From positions 12,920,562-12,984,561 of the forward strand of contig OY783191.1 of the NCBI GenBank assembly GCA_963678675.1: a stretch of 64,000 nt of DNA, read 5' to 3'. The notes below the pieces were generated by a model. The model ran no database searches. It was not told the DNA's origin and saw only the letters and a program-made list of their open reading frames with translations. The stretch's first letter is position 1; every line of letters starts with the position of its first letter. Shown here one piece after another: positions 1 through 9,832 of this stretch. Both the position numbers and the translations under genes were made by a program. This DNA comes from Xiphydria camelus (Eukaryota; Arthropoda; Insecta; Hymenoptera; Xiphydriidae).

Positions 1-912
1 ATTGTGTCTACGGCTCTTGAGAGATCACACTTGTTTGAAGAAGTGCACATCGTCGGGGAGGACGTAGATCTCCTTGTGTTATTCATCGGTTTGAGCAAGG
101 AATCCACAACAAACGTTTTTATGAAAAAGCCATCCAGGGGAAGCGTAGCAGAACAAATTTATTCGATCCAGAGCTTTAACCATTCACGAAAACTTGGAAA
201 ATTCATACTGTTCATCCATGCTTTCACTGGATGCGACACAACATCAGCTATGTTTGGTTTGGGCAAAGGGAAACTGATATCGGTACTTCAGAGTAATCCC
301 GATCTTGAGAAATGTATTTCCGAGTTTTATAAGAAAAGAAACGATTGCCATACTGTGGCCTCCGCAGGTGAACGCATTCTTATCAAATTGTATGGAGGTA
401 ACATGAACGAGGAATCTTTGAATTCATTGAGATACAAAAATTTTCATAAATCAGCAGTTAAAATTAAGACGAGTCTAGCTAGTTTGCCGCCCACTACTGA
501 TGAAGCAAAGTACCATTCACTACGAACGTACCACCAAGTGCAAATGTGGCTTGGAAACTACATTGATGCGGACGAGTGGGGCTGGGAAAAAACCAAAACC
601 GGATGGATGCCTCGTAAAACCACTAAAGATCCAACGCCAGCCGAGCTACTTAAGCTAATATCGTGTTCTTGTGGAACGCCCTGCCGAGCCGCTTGCGGTT
701 GTCGCAAAGCAGGTCTAAAGTGCACAGTACTTTGTAAGAATTGCGCTGGTGAGACATGCGAGAACGTACCATCTCCTACAGTTTTCGAAAATTCTGACAG
801 CGATTCTGACGGCGACGACTTCACTTCATACGAAGCAACAAAACAAGCAGACAACAGTAAATCTGAGGCGCCAACACCAGGCCCATCACACAAAAGAGGA
901 CGATACGAATAA
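1..912 (+). CDS. PIN-like/CXC mobile-element protein, C-terminal part (5' end outside window)
   Basis: The frame is open from base 1 to the TAA at 910, so the gene starts upstream of the window; the first in-frame GTG at 4 is not a credible start. Counting from codon 2, residues 18-26 read GEDVDLLVL, an acidic motif like the last acidic cluster of PIN/FEN-type nucleases. Residues 72-82 read HAFTGCDTTSA, a signature of a large group of uncharacterised arthropod proteins. Residues 221-252 hold nine cysteines (CSCGTPC, CGCRKAGLKC, CKNCAG), a tesmin/TSO1-like CXC DNA-binding domain. An acidic, Ser-rich tail follows and the protein ends in a basic patch. Two related genes lie in this window inside long-TIR elements (33,254-35,371 and 51,282-52,103), so I read this as transposon-encoded. 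The visible part has no stops or frameshifts, unlike the other copies. A nuclease or transposase role is inferred, not shown. Confidence 0.72.
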   Translation: MVSTALERSHLFEEVHIVGEDVDLLVLFIGLSKESTTNVFMKKPSRGSVAEQIYSIQSFNHSRKLGKFILFIHAFTGCDTTSAMFGLGKGKLISVLQSNPDLEKCISEFYKKRNDCHTVASAGERILIKLYGGNMNEESLNSLRYKNFHKSAVKIKTSLASLPPTTDEAKYHSLRTYHQVQMWLGNYIDADEWGWEKTKTGWMPRKTTKDPTPAELLKLISCSCGTPCRAACGCRKAGLKCTVLCKNCAGETCENVPSPTVFENSDSDSDGDDFTSYEATKQADNSKSEAPTPGPSHKRGRYE

Positions 913-1660
913 TTTAGATTTTTTATAACATTCATTTACATGGTCGTGAATTCCATAAAATCAGTTTCATCGCATCCATCTGTTTTTTTTTGGGGAAATA
1001 AATACATATCATAACGAACATTGTATGTTTTTTTATTATAAACAACTTTAATATTGCTATTAAAATTTGCAGAGCTAAACCAAAATTACAAAACTACCCC
1101 AATTCTTCGTGTACTGGGTGCTACCTCCAAAAATAATAAAGTTGCAAAAAAAGTTCATAAGGAAAAGTTGTTTGTACGTTTATTATGAACAACTTTCATA
1201 AGGAACAATTTGCTGAAAAACAAACTTTTCAAAAACTACCCCCAAGGGTCCCCCCAGGGGGGGGCGGGAAACGGCCGCTAAGTCCGGAATAATAAATTTA
1301 TAAACAACTTTCATAAGACAAAGTAATAGAGAATGTTCCTATGTACAATTTGAGTCTAATAATTTTGTTATAGCATAATTTTCAAAAAACAGCCCCTATT
1401 GCTCAAAAGTCCAAGGGAAAAGTTCCCGATTTTGGTAATTTTACACTTAGGAGACAGTCGCTGACAAACCCTGAAAAAATCAGCTTGTCCGTAATTTTTT
1501 TTTTTCAAACAACTTTCCTGGACTAGCTGGCGAAAGAAAAGAGTCGAGGCGCATCGCGCTTGCCGCCACAACTAGGACTAAAAGTTTTATACAATGTAGC
1601 AGTTTCCTATTACTTTTATAAAAGAACTTTTATAGCAGAAATGTTTTATAAAATGTGACA
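913..1660. other. AT-rich 3' flank of the CXC gene, no gene seen
   Basis: After the stop codon there is AATAAA at about 997-1,002, a possible polyadenylation signal for the upstream gene. The stretch then repeats short related phrases such as AACAACTTTCATAAG (around 1,185-1,205 and 1,300-1,315) and has a G-run at about 1,258-1,266. No protein of known type was recognised on either strand. Confidence 0.4.
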
Positions 1661-1663
1661 CAT

Positions 1664-1818
1664 TACGCAGTCAAATTTTTCGTCAAATATATTTTATAAC
1701 AGATCTTTGTCAAAGATCTTTTATAGTGTAATGTCGGCCTTACACAGTAAAATTTTTCGTCAATTATATTTTATAACAGATCTTTGTCAAAGATCTTTTA
1801 TAGTGTAATGTCGGCCTT
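1664..1818. repeat. 77-bp tandem duplication
   Basis: Two adjacent copies with a 77-base offset (TCGGCCT at 1,734 and again at 1,811) share nearly all bases. Each copy contains the self-complementary GATCTTTGTCAAAGATC. On the minus strand each unit begins AAGGCCGACATTACAC, which could be a MITE terminus. The duplication abuts the internal breakpoint of the inverted PIN/CXC copy that starts at 1,818. Confidence 0.75.
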
Positions 1819-1829
1819 AATGCTGCAGA

Positions 1830-2835
1830 TGTTGGTGGAAATCTAGACAAAATTACGGCATGATTGGATTGGCCAACCAACTTATCTGTAGCTATTCAAA
1901 GAAGTTTCTTTCCGTTCAGCTTTATATAACGCAAGTGTGAATTTCTCACCAGCACTTTCAATTTGCTCTTTCGTAGATTGAGAACTATTGAAAATATATA
2001 CATCTTCCAAATCCTTTCTCTTGTTTAATATGTTTACGATTTGAGATTTGCCTTTTCAGAAAAACGCAAAAGTAGTATCACAACCACTAAACGCATGTGC
2101 AAAAAGAACAGTTTCTTTAATATTTTTACTAACATTGGATGATTGCATATCAGAAGATCTATAAATCCTTTTCTTTATATTTCCTTGGGCTGGTTTCAAA
2201 AACAAAATATCCTTATCTTGAGGAGCAAGAGCAATATAAGAGAAAGAAGATCGACATCCTGACCAACTACAACTACAGTGTCGTGTTGACTTGATAGATC
2301 AATGGCGGTTGTAACGATTAGTAAGTCAGCATCGTCTAAAGCAGTAAGAGTATTAATATTCTCAGAATTTAGCCTCTCGACAAGTTGAGAAATTAAACGA
2401 TCTTTGCTAGCTATATTACTTAACAATATCTTTTATTGATCGTGTATTGGTGTGTTTTCACTGAATGCAATTATAGCCGAAGTGCGCTTCAGGAGTCGTT
2501 TTTGTCGTTCAAGACTTTGTAATAAGTTACATAGTGACCATAGTATTTACGTATAAAGTTAACATAGGCCGAGTAAATGTCACGAAATGTACCCTCTTTT
2601 GGCCATGCCACACGGTGAATCAAATTACCACCATCCACTACAAATTCACAATGCACTGAGAAAAAAAAAGATTAAAAATTATTCTAAGGAAGGTTAAATT
2701 TTATACCCTGGAAGGATAATTTTTCATCTGTTTTACCTTTCGTACTCAGATTATCCTCTTCTAACAGAATAAATTTTAATCTTTTTTTTCTCAGTGTGAT
2801 CGCTCAAGTCAGCAGTTCGTTCTGGAACTTTGTAA
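1830..2835 (-). pseudogene. PIN-like mobile-element protein, broken, minus strand
   Basis: Read on the minus strand, the decayed gene runs from the VDGGNLIH-type motif (near 2,620) through LISQLVERLNSENIN and ADLLIVTTA to VVVVGQDVDLL (about 2,250), then on to a HAFSGCDTTFAF-like motif near 2,070-2,100. The order of a first Asp-Gly, then ADLLIV, then the D-x-D pair matches the acidic core of PIN/FEN-like nucleases. The frame is broken by a frameshift just after DVDLL, by a TGA inside the GCDTT region, and by the MITE. The frameshift and the TGA are also present in the plus-strand copy at 34,6xx-34,81x, so they predate the separation of the two copies. Confidence 0.7.
2654..2796. mobile_element. 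143-bp MITE with CACTGAGAAAA termini
   Basis: The insertion begins CACTGAGAAAAAAAAAG and ends CTTTTTTTTCTCAGTG, with inverted repeats of about 25 bases and no coding capacity. It is flanked by TG on both sides (2,652-2,653 and 2,797-2,798). The matching place in the plus-strand copy (about 33,302-33,312) lacks it and has a single CA (TG on the other strand), giving a natural empty site and a 2-bp target duplication. Confidence 0.88.
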
Positions 2836-3753
2836 AAATTTCGTACAAGGATAAAAAAAAATAATAATAATACACATTTTTAACACTGACTAAAATCCGT
2901 AAATAATCCACCGTAACGCATACCACAAGTTTGTGTCACAAGTGCGTTGACGCCTCGCTGAACTTGACATATTTTAACGGCCTGCTAAAAACTATCCTTA
3001 ACTTTAAACGTATTTTTCGAGAATTCAGTAAGGATTAGCTAACATATTTATAGAACAATTTTTGTGTAGAATTTAATGGCAAACATTTATGGTTCTATAC
3101 ATTTTTTACGTTTGAACAACGGTTTACGAGGAAATTGAGAAAAACCGACATAATGTACGATTCCGGGGTGGTTTTTTGCAAAATAAGGGATGTTGCGGAC
3201 ACTGGACAATTGGGAACTTTGTAGGGTTTTGTTCCTGATCCCATTAGGAAAATGTATACGTAATATGAAAACTTTATAAATTATTTCTCCTATTCCATGT
3301 TTATACGTCTAATTTACGTGTACTAATATGCGACCCACCAAATTCATAGAAGAAATATTTTACTAGGGGCCGTGGTGGGCAGACCTGAACCACCGGACAC
3401 CAATTCTCTTGTGGCTGCGGTGCCTCGCATAATCCCACCGCTGCCATATAAAACGCATGGCATTGTGTTTACAGCTGTTTTACCAAAATATTGGTAGTGT
3501 TGGCTTTTGATTTGGTGGATTTGTGACCCACCACGGTTCAGATATGAAAAATCCCACCTCAATCATGGCTTTTCCACGTGATTAGGGCCACGGTTGGTCA
3601 GCATAGCTCACCAGAAATAAAATTCGTATTTATAGGCCTTAAATTCAATTTTTTTTTCCAACTATCAGCCTAATGATCACATACTTACTGGTTTTTAGTA
3701 AAAAGAAGATAATAAAAACATTTGGCCAGTAGAGCTCACATCGCATCACTTAC

Positions 3754-4002
3754 ATGGCGGCACTCTACGCATTAAACGACAGTTCAGCGCAGGGAAATTT
3801 AGTCACCATGCAGCGCTATACGGGAGAGGAGCGTGCGTTTTGTGTGGTGCGCGAGTATTATCGCAACAACGATTCTGCCACAATTGCACGCCGTAAATTT
3901 ACGTTTCAACGACATTTCAATTTACACGAACAATGCCCAAGCCTTCAGTTGATTAAACAATGGGTTCGTAAGTTTGAGGAAACTGATTCAACGTTAAATA
4001 AA
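3754..4002 (+). pseudogene. Mariner-like transposase, 5' part with DUF4817 helix-turn-helix
   Basis: An ATG at 3,754 opens a frame whose residues about 20-82 (MQRYTGEERAFCVVREYY, FQRHFNLHEQCPSLQLIKQW, VRKFEETDSTLNK) match the DUF4817 helix-turn-helix at the start of many insect mariner/Tc3-like transposases. The frame stops at about 4,003 because a 5.8-kb TIR element was inserted in the linker between the DNA-binding and catalytic domains. The rest resumes at 9,833 as the RTDENIERVRASVREQPN segment. Expected role of the intact protein: cut-and-paste transposition in the nucleus. Confidence 0.82.
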
Positions 4003-4477
4003 TGATAGTCCGGAAGGTAGGGGCTTTTTACAACCCCTAGACCTTTTCTTTCTGACAACCTCAACCAAAAGTTACATACCATGTTCATGTTTAAAATATT
4101 CATAATTGGTTTAATTAGTAGTAAATAAAATTAAAAACTACGCAATATTGACGCGGTACTAATAGATAATACGATGGATATCATTTATTGCCGTAAAATA
4201 TATTCTATATTGTGTTTTTGATGTGTAAACATCTATGCTATGGCTCTACGGTGGGACCTTCCTGGGAAATCGAGCGTCAGACGTAAGCCGTGTACATGTG
4301 ACTGCGTCAGTGTGTGTGTGGCGCTACTGCGCATACTATTCGCGCAAGCTGGATTATCTCAACGGGAAAACATTTTAGAGAAAAATGTTTAATACAAAAT
4401 TTTAAGGATTTTCCCGTGGCTACCCAGTGGTCGTATTGGATTTGACCTTGACCGTGACCTTTAAGGTAATATCAAAT

Positions 4478-5229
4478 GCCTTCCTAAACCGTTCATCCGA
4501 TTGCGATGAAACTTTGGGGAATGGCTGGACGCATGCCCGCGAAGGTTTCTGAGTTAGTAAATCTTATACAGGGTGTTCAAAAAGTACCGGTACTGATGAT
4601 TATTATGCCTTCCTAAACCGTTCATCCGATTGCGATGAAAAGTTGGGAAATGGTTGGACGCATGCCCGCGAAGGTTTCTGAGTTAGTAAATCTTATACAG
4701 GGTGTTCAAAAAGTACCGGTACGGATGATTATTATGCCTTCCTAAACCGTTCATCCGATTGCGATGAAAATTTGGGGAACAGTTGGACGCATATCCGCGA
4801 AGGTTTGAGTTAGTAAATCTTATACAGGGTGTTTAAAAAGTACCGGTACGGATGATTATTATGCTTTCCTAAACCGTTCATCCGATTGCGATGAAACTTT
4901 GGGGAATGGTTGGACGCATGCCCGCGAAGGTTTCTGAGTTAGTAAATCTTATAAAAGGTGTTCAAAAAGTACCGGTACTGATGATTATTATGCCTTCCTA
5001 AACCGTTCATCCGATTGCGATGAAAAGTTGGGAAATGGTTGGACGCATGTCCGCGAAGGTTTCTGAGTTAGTAAATATTATACAGGGTGTTCAAAAACTA
5101 CCGGTACGGATGATTATTATGCCTTCCTAAACCGTTCATCCGATTGCGATAAAAATTTGGGGAACAGTTGGACGCATATCCGCGAAGGTTTCTGAGTTAG
5201 GAAATCTTATACAGGGTGTTCAAAAAGTC
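4478..5229. repeat. Tandem array of about 129-bp units with trimeric higher-order structure
   Basis: Units start at 4,478, 4,607, 4,736, 4,863, 4,992 and 5,121 (spacing 129, 129, 127, 129, 129; the last is partial). Each has GCCTTCCTAAACCGTTCATC near its start and TACAGGGTGTTCAAAAAGT near its end. Variants alternate A-B-C-A-B-C: units 1 and 4 share AAACTTTGGGGAATGG, units 2 and 5 AAAAGTTGGGAAATGG, units 3 and 6 AAAATTTGGGGAACAG. A 385-base block of three monomers has therefore been duplicated. The array is bracketed by inverted segments rich in TGACCTTGA (4,372-4,470 and 5,330-5,425). Confidence 0.9.
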
Positions 5230-5700
5230 GAACTATACTTGACCTAAATTTGACCTCCGCTGACAATAAAGGTAACATGAAAAAAATGGTCAAGGACACA
5301 TTTGAACGTGAAAACAAATTAATTTGACCTTGATATAACCTTGGTCATGGTCAAGGTCAAATCCAATATGACCATTGCGTAGCCCGGGAAAAATACTAAA
5401 AGTTTTGTATTAAAAATGTATTTAAACAATGGTGGACGGACAAAATCAATCCACAATCTACCCGTGCGAAGTCGGGACGGGCTGCTAGTAAGTTATAAAT
5501 CTAATATAATAATAATAAATATTTTATTATAGAAAAAATTAAACTTCTTTATGTCGAACTACGACGTCATATTCCCCAATTAAACTCGGACCGCAGATAA
5601 TCGTAAGATGTTTACACATCCTCCGTGAGTACAATGGCACTCACACCTTTTTTTTTGATCTATCATTGCCAGTAAACTTTTTGCCGGGACTGTCCGGGCT
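5230..5700. repeat. TGACCTTGA-rich flank of the array, with inverted partner at 4,372-4,470
   Basis: The stretch 5,330-5,425 (GGTCAAGGTCAAATCCAATA and following) is the inverse of 4,375-4,465. A related piece occurs at 36,598-36,940, also ending with AAAAGTTTTGTATTAAA. This suggests the tandem array is the interior of an element whose ends contain these motifs. Nothing coding is seen. Confidence 0.55.
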
Positions 5701-6757
5701 TTGCCCCAATAGTCCGGGAGGTAGGGGCTTTTTCAGGTAGTCATTTCATACCGGCTAGTTTTAAGAACCTTTGAAGGGGATATAAAGTGAATGCCAAAAG
5801 TGACCGTCAGCTGCCCCAATAGTGGTGGGTGTGGGTGTGGCAAGGGGGTGGAACTTGATAAAAAATAATTTTTGCACAGTTATTTTATGCCAAGAGATAT
5901 TTGTTTTACGAATACTTGACGTTAGGTACTGTCGAAAAGAAATAGTCAGCTGTGTCGTAGAGAGAGGGGGGATTTCACGTCAGTTGGTCAGGTAAACATG
6001 TACAAAAATTAATAAAATTAATTTAATTTAGACCAAAAGATTTTTTTAGGCGACTCCTGACATATGTACAAGTATGAAAATAATAGTCAGCTATATATAT
6101 AGTGGGGAGAAGACCGTCAGCTGGAGCGAAAACATATGATTGCGCCCAATACTCCAAACGACGCGCGGTATTTTTGACAGTCCAGCTGACGAACTTTACC
6201 TCAAAAGGCATTCAGCTGACTACAATTTCCAAACTTTATGTGATAAAAACTATAACATTTTCAAATTTCAAGTGGACTTCTGTCAATTTTGCTAAACTAC
6301 AGGGAAATAAAAACTGTTTAGCAGAGCTCACCACTACAGTTGTCGCGTGTAAATGGAAAAGGTTGAAAGTTCCAAAGCCAATATCGTTGAAAAATCAAAA
6401 AAATTTGTTTAAAACTGCAACCGCAGAGTTACTTTTCGAACGCTCTATAAACTAAAACTGAATCAGGAGACACTTACATCCATTACTAGGTTATTGGCGA
6501 TGGCATTGACACCTATTTTTATACAAAATCTTATACAAAATCTTATTTCTACAAGGTATGGCACTTTCAGCCTTTTCCATTTACATGCCTCAGTTATATA
6601 GTATACCCTTCAGCCTTAGGTCTACGTGATTTATACCTACACATCTGCGTAAAGCCCCGAAAGGACAGCTGTTTCCCTCGTGATTTTGGTCCCTGATATA
6701 TACAAAATAAGTTAATTTAATTTTAACTATTTTTGATGAGACGAAGACTCTATAACA

Positions 6758-6833
6758 CTGCCCTACTAAGACAGGAAGTCGTATCTGCAATAGGATCCTA
6801 TTGCAGATACGACTTCTTGTCTTAGCAGGGCAG
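6758..6833. repeat. 76-bp perfect-centre palindrome
   Basis: The sequence is its own reverse complement around 6,795/6,796 (centre AGGATCCT) with 38-base arms and only two mismatches (positions opposite 6,765 and 6,774). There is no loop. Such a palindrome could extrude a cruciform. It lies inside the 5.8-kb TIR element, between its left arm and the zinc-finger exon. Confidence 0.9.
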
Positions 6834-7357
6834 AACAGTGGTCATTAGTTTAGAGGGTGAGATACGGATGTATATGTTTATCTCTCCCTAAGAACCGACG
6901 CAGTTCTCTATCTTACTTGAAATATATACAAGTGACGTATGCAACCCTTGAGAAGGAATCGGAGGGATCAGAAGTCTGCTTTGTCAGTCTTAGTGTACCT
7001 TTCCAGCAGTGCAGCTGACTAGAACTGTAAAAATAAATAGATATTTTCGTTATAAAGGCGTGAAGTGCCGTTTTTAACGAGCGTGAAGTTTTCCGCACGA
7101 GCGAAGCGAGTGCGGCAACCACACGAATTAAAACGACGCGAAACGCCCTTATATGGAATTCTATTTTTTGTAACTAAGTGTCGAATACGAGGTTGACGGG
7201 GTTGAGAACGCCCGTGAAACCGCCTTTTACGCACTGAGTGACGAAAAAATATTAAATTCCCACTCAACAGAATATTGTTCATTTATTCATTCCCATAAAA
7301 ACCAATAGTCACCATCGGCAGTTTCAGGTCTGCAGTGTTAGCGAGCAGACGTGAAAC

Positions 7358-7615
7358 ATGGTTCATGTGAAACCGTTTTGTGTGTTTTGTAAGGAGAAAA
7401 CTGAAAAATTGATAGCTTTCACTGCAGGAACATTGCAGAAATGTACTAAAGTTTTAAAAATTCGGCAAATTAATCAGTTAATAATGAGTGATGCAAAAGT
7501 GCCATCTCAGATAAATGATTTCCAACTTTACCACTCAGTGTTATCGATCATTTACTGCACTACCATCGAAATATCGAAAACGTGTTGAATCTACGTCAAT
7601 CCCTACAACATCAAA
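7358..7615 (+). pseudogene. Zinc-finger N-terminal exon of a PIN/CXC-type mobile-element gene
   Basis: An ATG at 7,358 begins MVHVKPFCVFCKEKTEKLIA, with a CxxC pair, followed by LQKCTKVLKIR and, near the end, QLYHS; after a one-base shift the next frame reads CYRSFTALPSKYRKR. CxxC, then KC..VL.(V/I)R, then YH..CY..FTA is the N-terminal layout of arthropod mobile-element proteins that end in a CXC domain; this comparison is from memory of the family. The frameshift sits between the YHS and CYR codons near 7,537-7,541. The exon appears to end at AAA|GTAAGT (donor at about 7,615). Its place inside the long-TIR element suggests it is that element's own gene; downstream exons were not found, so the element is probably internally deleted. 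Confidence 0.55.
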
Positions 7616-8447
7616 GTAAGTTTTTTACATTATTTATTATGACTACATTTAATATGTACAGAATATTTAGTATTTCTGTTTTCCTTGCTCTCTCGCAATG
7701 TGCGTAATACGGAATGTAAAGGCAATTGAAGAAAATTCAAGGTTACTGGAACCCTCTCTGATGTCCCTAAAAAACAAACACAGTTTCACACTAAGATAAA
7801 GCGAAAGAGAAGGAGAAATAGAAAGAGAAAAAAAGAAATAAGATGAGTAGAAGACAGGCAGTAGAGAAAAAAAAGGTGTCTGTTTTTCTCACGTTTTTTA
7901 CGTACATTTCTTTGCTTTCAGACACAGAGAGAAAAATATGATTTTTATTACCACGAACACAAATTTTTGAAATTGTTACTGCAGCAAGTATTTTTTTTTA
8001 GTATTTACTACAATAAAATGTAATAAATGTAGCTAAGGAAGTAATTGCTACTTTGTTGGTGTAATTAAATTAACTAAATTAATTTGTTCTACATACTTTC
8101 TTCTTTATATCTATATTACTTGAGTGTCGGGTAAAATGGACCGGGTGGGTAAAGTGGGCCTTAATTGTCATTAATAAAGGAATAAAAGACTTCAATGCAG
8201 ATAAATATGTACCTATACTTGAATTATGTGCAACTCTCTATCTGTAGTTTGGGTAAGTTGACAGAAGTCCACTTGAAATTTGAAAATGTTATAGTTTTTA
8301 TCACATAAAGTTTGAAAATTATAGTCAGCTGAATGGCTCTTGAGGTAAAGTTCGTCAGCTGGACCGTCAAGAATACCGCGCGTCGTTTGGAGTATTGGGC
8401 GCAATCATATGTTTTCGCTCCAGCTGACGGTCTTCCCCCACTATACA

Positions 8448-9442
8448 GGGTGGACCAGGTTAAACGTCATTTTTTTTTATATGTGATAGAACAACAACAA
8501 AAAGTACTTCATAAGAAAATTTTTTTCAAAAATGTTTCCTAACAAAGATACAGGGTGTCAGTTTCGAAAAAAAAAATGGTTTTCTCATCATAACTTCTAA
8601 ACTACTTGATCGATTTCCATCAAATTTCGCACACAAGCTAATGTAGAAAAGCTCTAAGCAATAATTAAATAATTTTTAAAAATTCTCCAGTGGCGTAGAT
8701 ACTAGGGGCCGGTACCCCCCTTTCCCCCTCACAATCTTCGGCGCCACTGGATATTTTGCAAAGAAAATTTAATTATTGGATTCCCCGTTTAATTTAGAGA
8801 AAAAAATCACCCTTGCAAATGTTTGATTTATGGCTTCGTTTTTGAGATATTTATTTTAATTTATAGGGTTGCGAGCAGGCCAAAGCTAGGTTGAACTCCA
8901 TTAATTGTGATATGTGATAGAGCAACAAAAAAAAATAGATTCTCATGAGAAAATTTTTTTCAAAAATGTTTTCTAAGAAAGATACCTATAGGGTGTCAAA
9001 GTTTCGAAAAAAAATGGTTTTCTCATCATAACTTCTAAACTACTTGATCGATTTCCATGAAATTTCGCACACAGGCTAATGTCGTACAGCTCTAAATTAA
9101 ACGGGAAATCCAATAATTAAATTTTCTTTGAAAAATATCCAGTGGCGCCGAAGATTGGGAGGGGGAAATGGGGGTACCGGCCCCTGGTATCTACGCCACT
9201 GGAAAAATTTTTAAAATTATTTAATTATTGCTTAGAGCTGTTCTACATTAGCCTGTGTGCGAAATTTCATGGAAATCGATCAAGTAGTTTAGAAGTTATG
9301 ATGAGAAAACCATTTTTTTTTCGAAACTTTGACACCCTGTATCTTTGTTAGGAAACATTTTTGAAAAAATTTTCTTATGAAAGTACTTTTTTGTAGTTCC
9401 ATCACATATAAAAAAAAATGACGTTTAACCTGGTCCACCCTG
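8448..9442. mobile_element. CAGGGTGGACC foldback element, TA target
   Basis: Ends are CAGGGTGGACCAGGTTAAAC and its complement, flanked by TA at 8,446-8,447 and 9,443-9,444. Arms are several hundred bases long and include TTTCGAAACTTTGACACCCTG-type text in both orientations. The undamaged opposite arm of the host element (about 6,090-6,105) shows the empty site with TATATA and no insertion. A second member is at 37,019-38,205. No protein is encoded, so it must be mobilised in trans. Confidence 0.85.
8687..8750. repeat. 64-bp module with CCAGTGGCG termini (hAT-like ends)
   Basis: The module starts CCAGTGGCGTAGATACTAGG and ends CGGCGCCACTGG, 9-base inverted ends that resemble the CAGTGGCG termini of some hAT elements. 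The same module recurs in inverse orientation at about 9,139-9,202, and in the relative at about 37,263-37,327, 37,466-37,530 and 37,900-37,965. No 8-bp target duplication is visible, so the hAT link is only by end similarity. Confidence 0.5.
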
Positions 9443-9832
9443 TATGTGTAACTGACTATTATTTTCATACTTGTACATATGTCAGGAGTCACCTAAAAAA
9501 AATCTTTTGGTTTAAATTAAATTAATTTTATTAATTTTTTTACACATTTACCTGACCAGCTGACGTGAAATCCCCCCTCCACGACACAGCTGACTATTTC
9601 TTTTCGACAGTACCTAACGTCAAGTATTCGTAAAACAAATATCTCTGTTGGCATAAAATAACTGTGCAACAATTATTTTTTATCAAGTTCCACCCCCTGC
9701 CATACCCACACCCATCACGGGTGCGTCAGCTGACGTTCACTTTAATAGAAGACCAAAGCTAATTAGTAAGTGTAGTTAAATATTTAATGGCATGAAAACA
9801 CTGTTCAAAATAGACCCCTACCTCCCGGACTA

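Larger units (their letters stand above)
1818..3323 (-). mobile_element. Truncated minus-strand copy of the long-TIR PIN/CXC element
   Basis: This stretch is the reverse complement of 32,773-33,616 plus 34,521-35,067 on the plus strand, with scattered substitutions. It runs from the element terminus (ending CGTGTAC at 3,323, followed by TA) to an internal breakpoint at 1,818, so the CXC part and the second TIR are missing. The terminal 330 bases correspond to one TIR of the fuller copy. It carries a 143-bp MITE (2,654-2,796) that the other copy lacks, and lacks the Harbinger insertion that the other copy has. Confidence 0.85.
4006..9832. mobile_element. 5.8-kb long-TIR element (TAGTCCGG ends) inserted in the mariner gene
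   Basis: The outer ends are TAGTCCGGAAGGTAGGGG at 4,006 and its near-complement CTACCTCCCGGACTA ending at 9,832. TGA flanks both (4,003-4,005 and 9,833-9,835), consistent with a 3-bp target duplication. A second left-type end lies at 5,710 (TAGTCCGGGAGGTAGGGG); from there a long inverted arm (5,710-6,296) pairs with 8,257-8,447 plus 9,443-9,832. The 4,006-5,709 part is therefore either an insertion next to the left end or a duplicated end. The arms carry repeated GTCAGCTG/CAGCTGAC motifs. The interior holds a zinc-finger exon (7,358) and the right arm is split by a foldback element. Confidence 0.75.

Noticed and set aside
558..935. Minus-strand frame inside 1-912
   Set aside because: Shadow of the CXC-protein gene, which is clearly coding on the plus strand.
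3330..3610. Possible SINE or foldback around GGGGCCGTGGTGGGC
   Set aside because: A weak inverted relation to GGGCCACGGTTGG near 3,585 was seen, but no ends, tail or target duplication could be defined.
4478..5229. CRISPR-like array
   Set aside because: Repeats are 129 bases with no unique spacers, in a eukaryotic transposon context; it is an ordinary tandem array.
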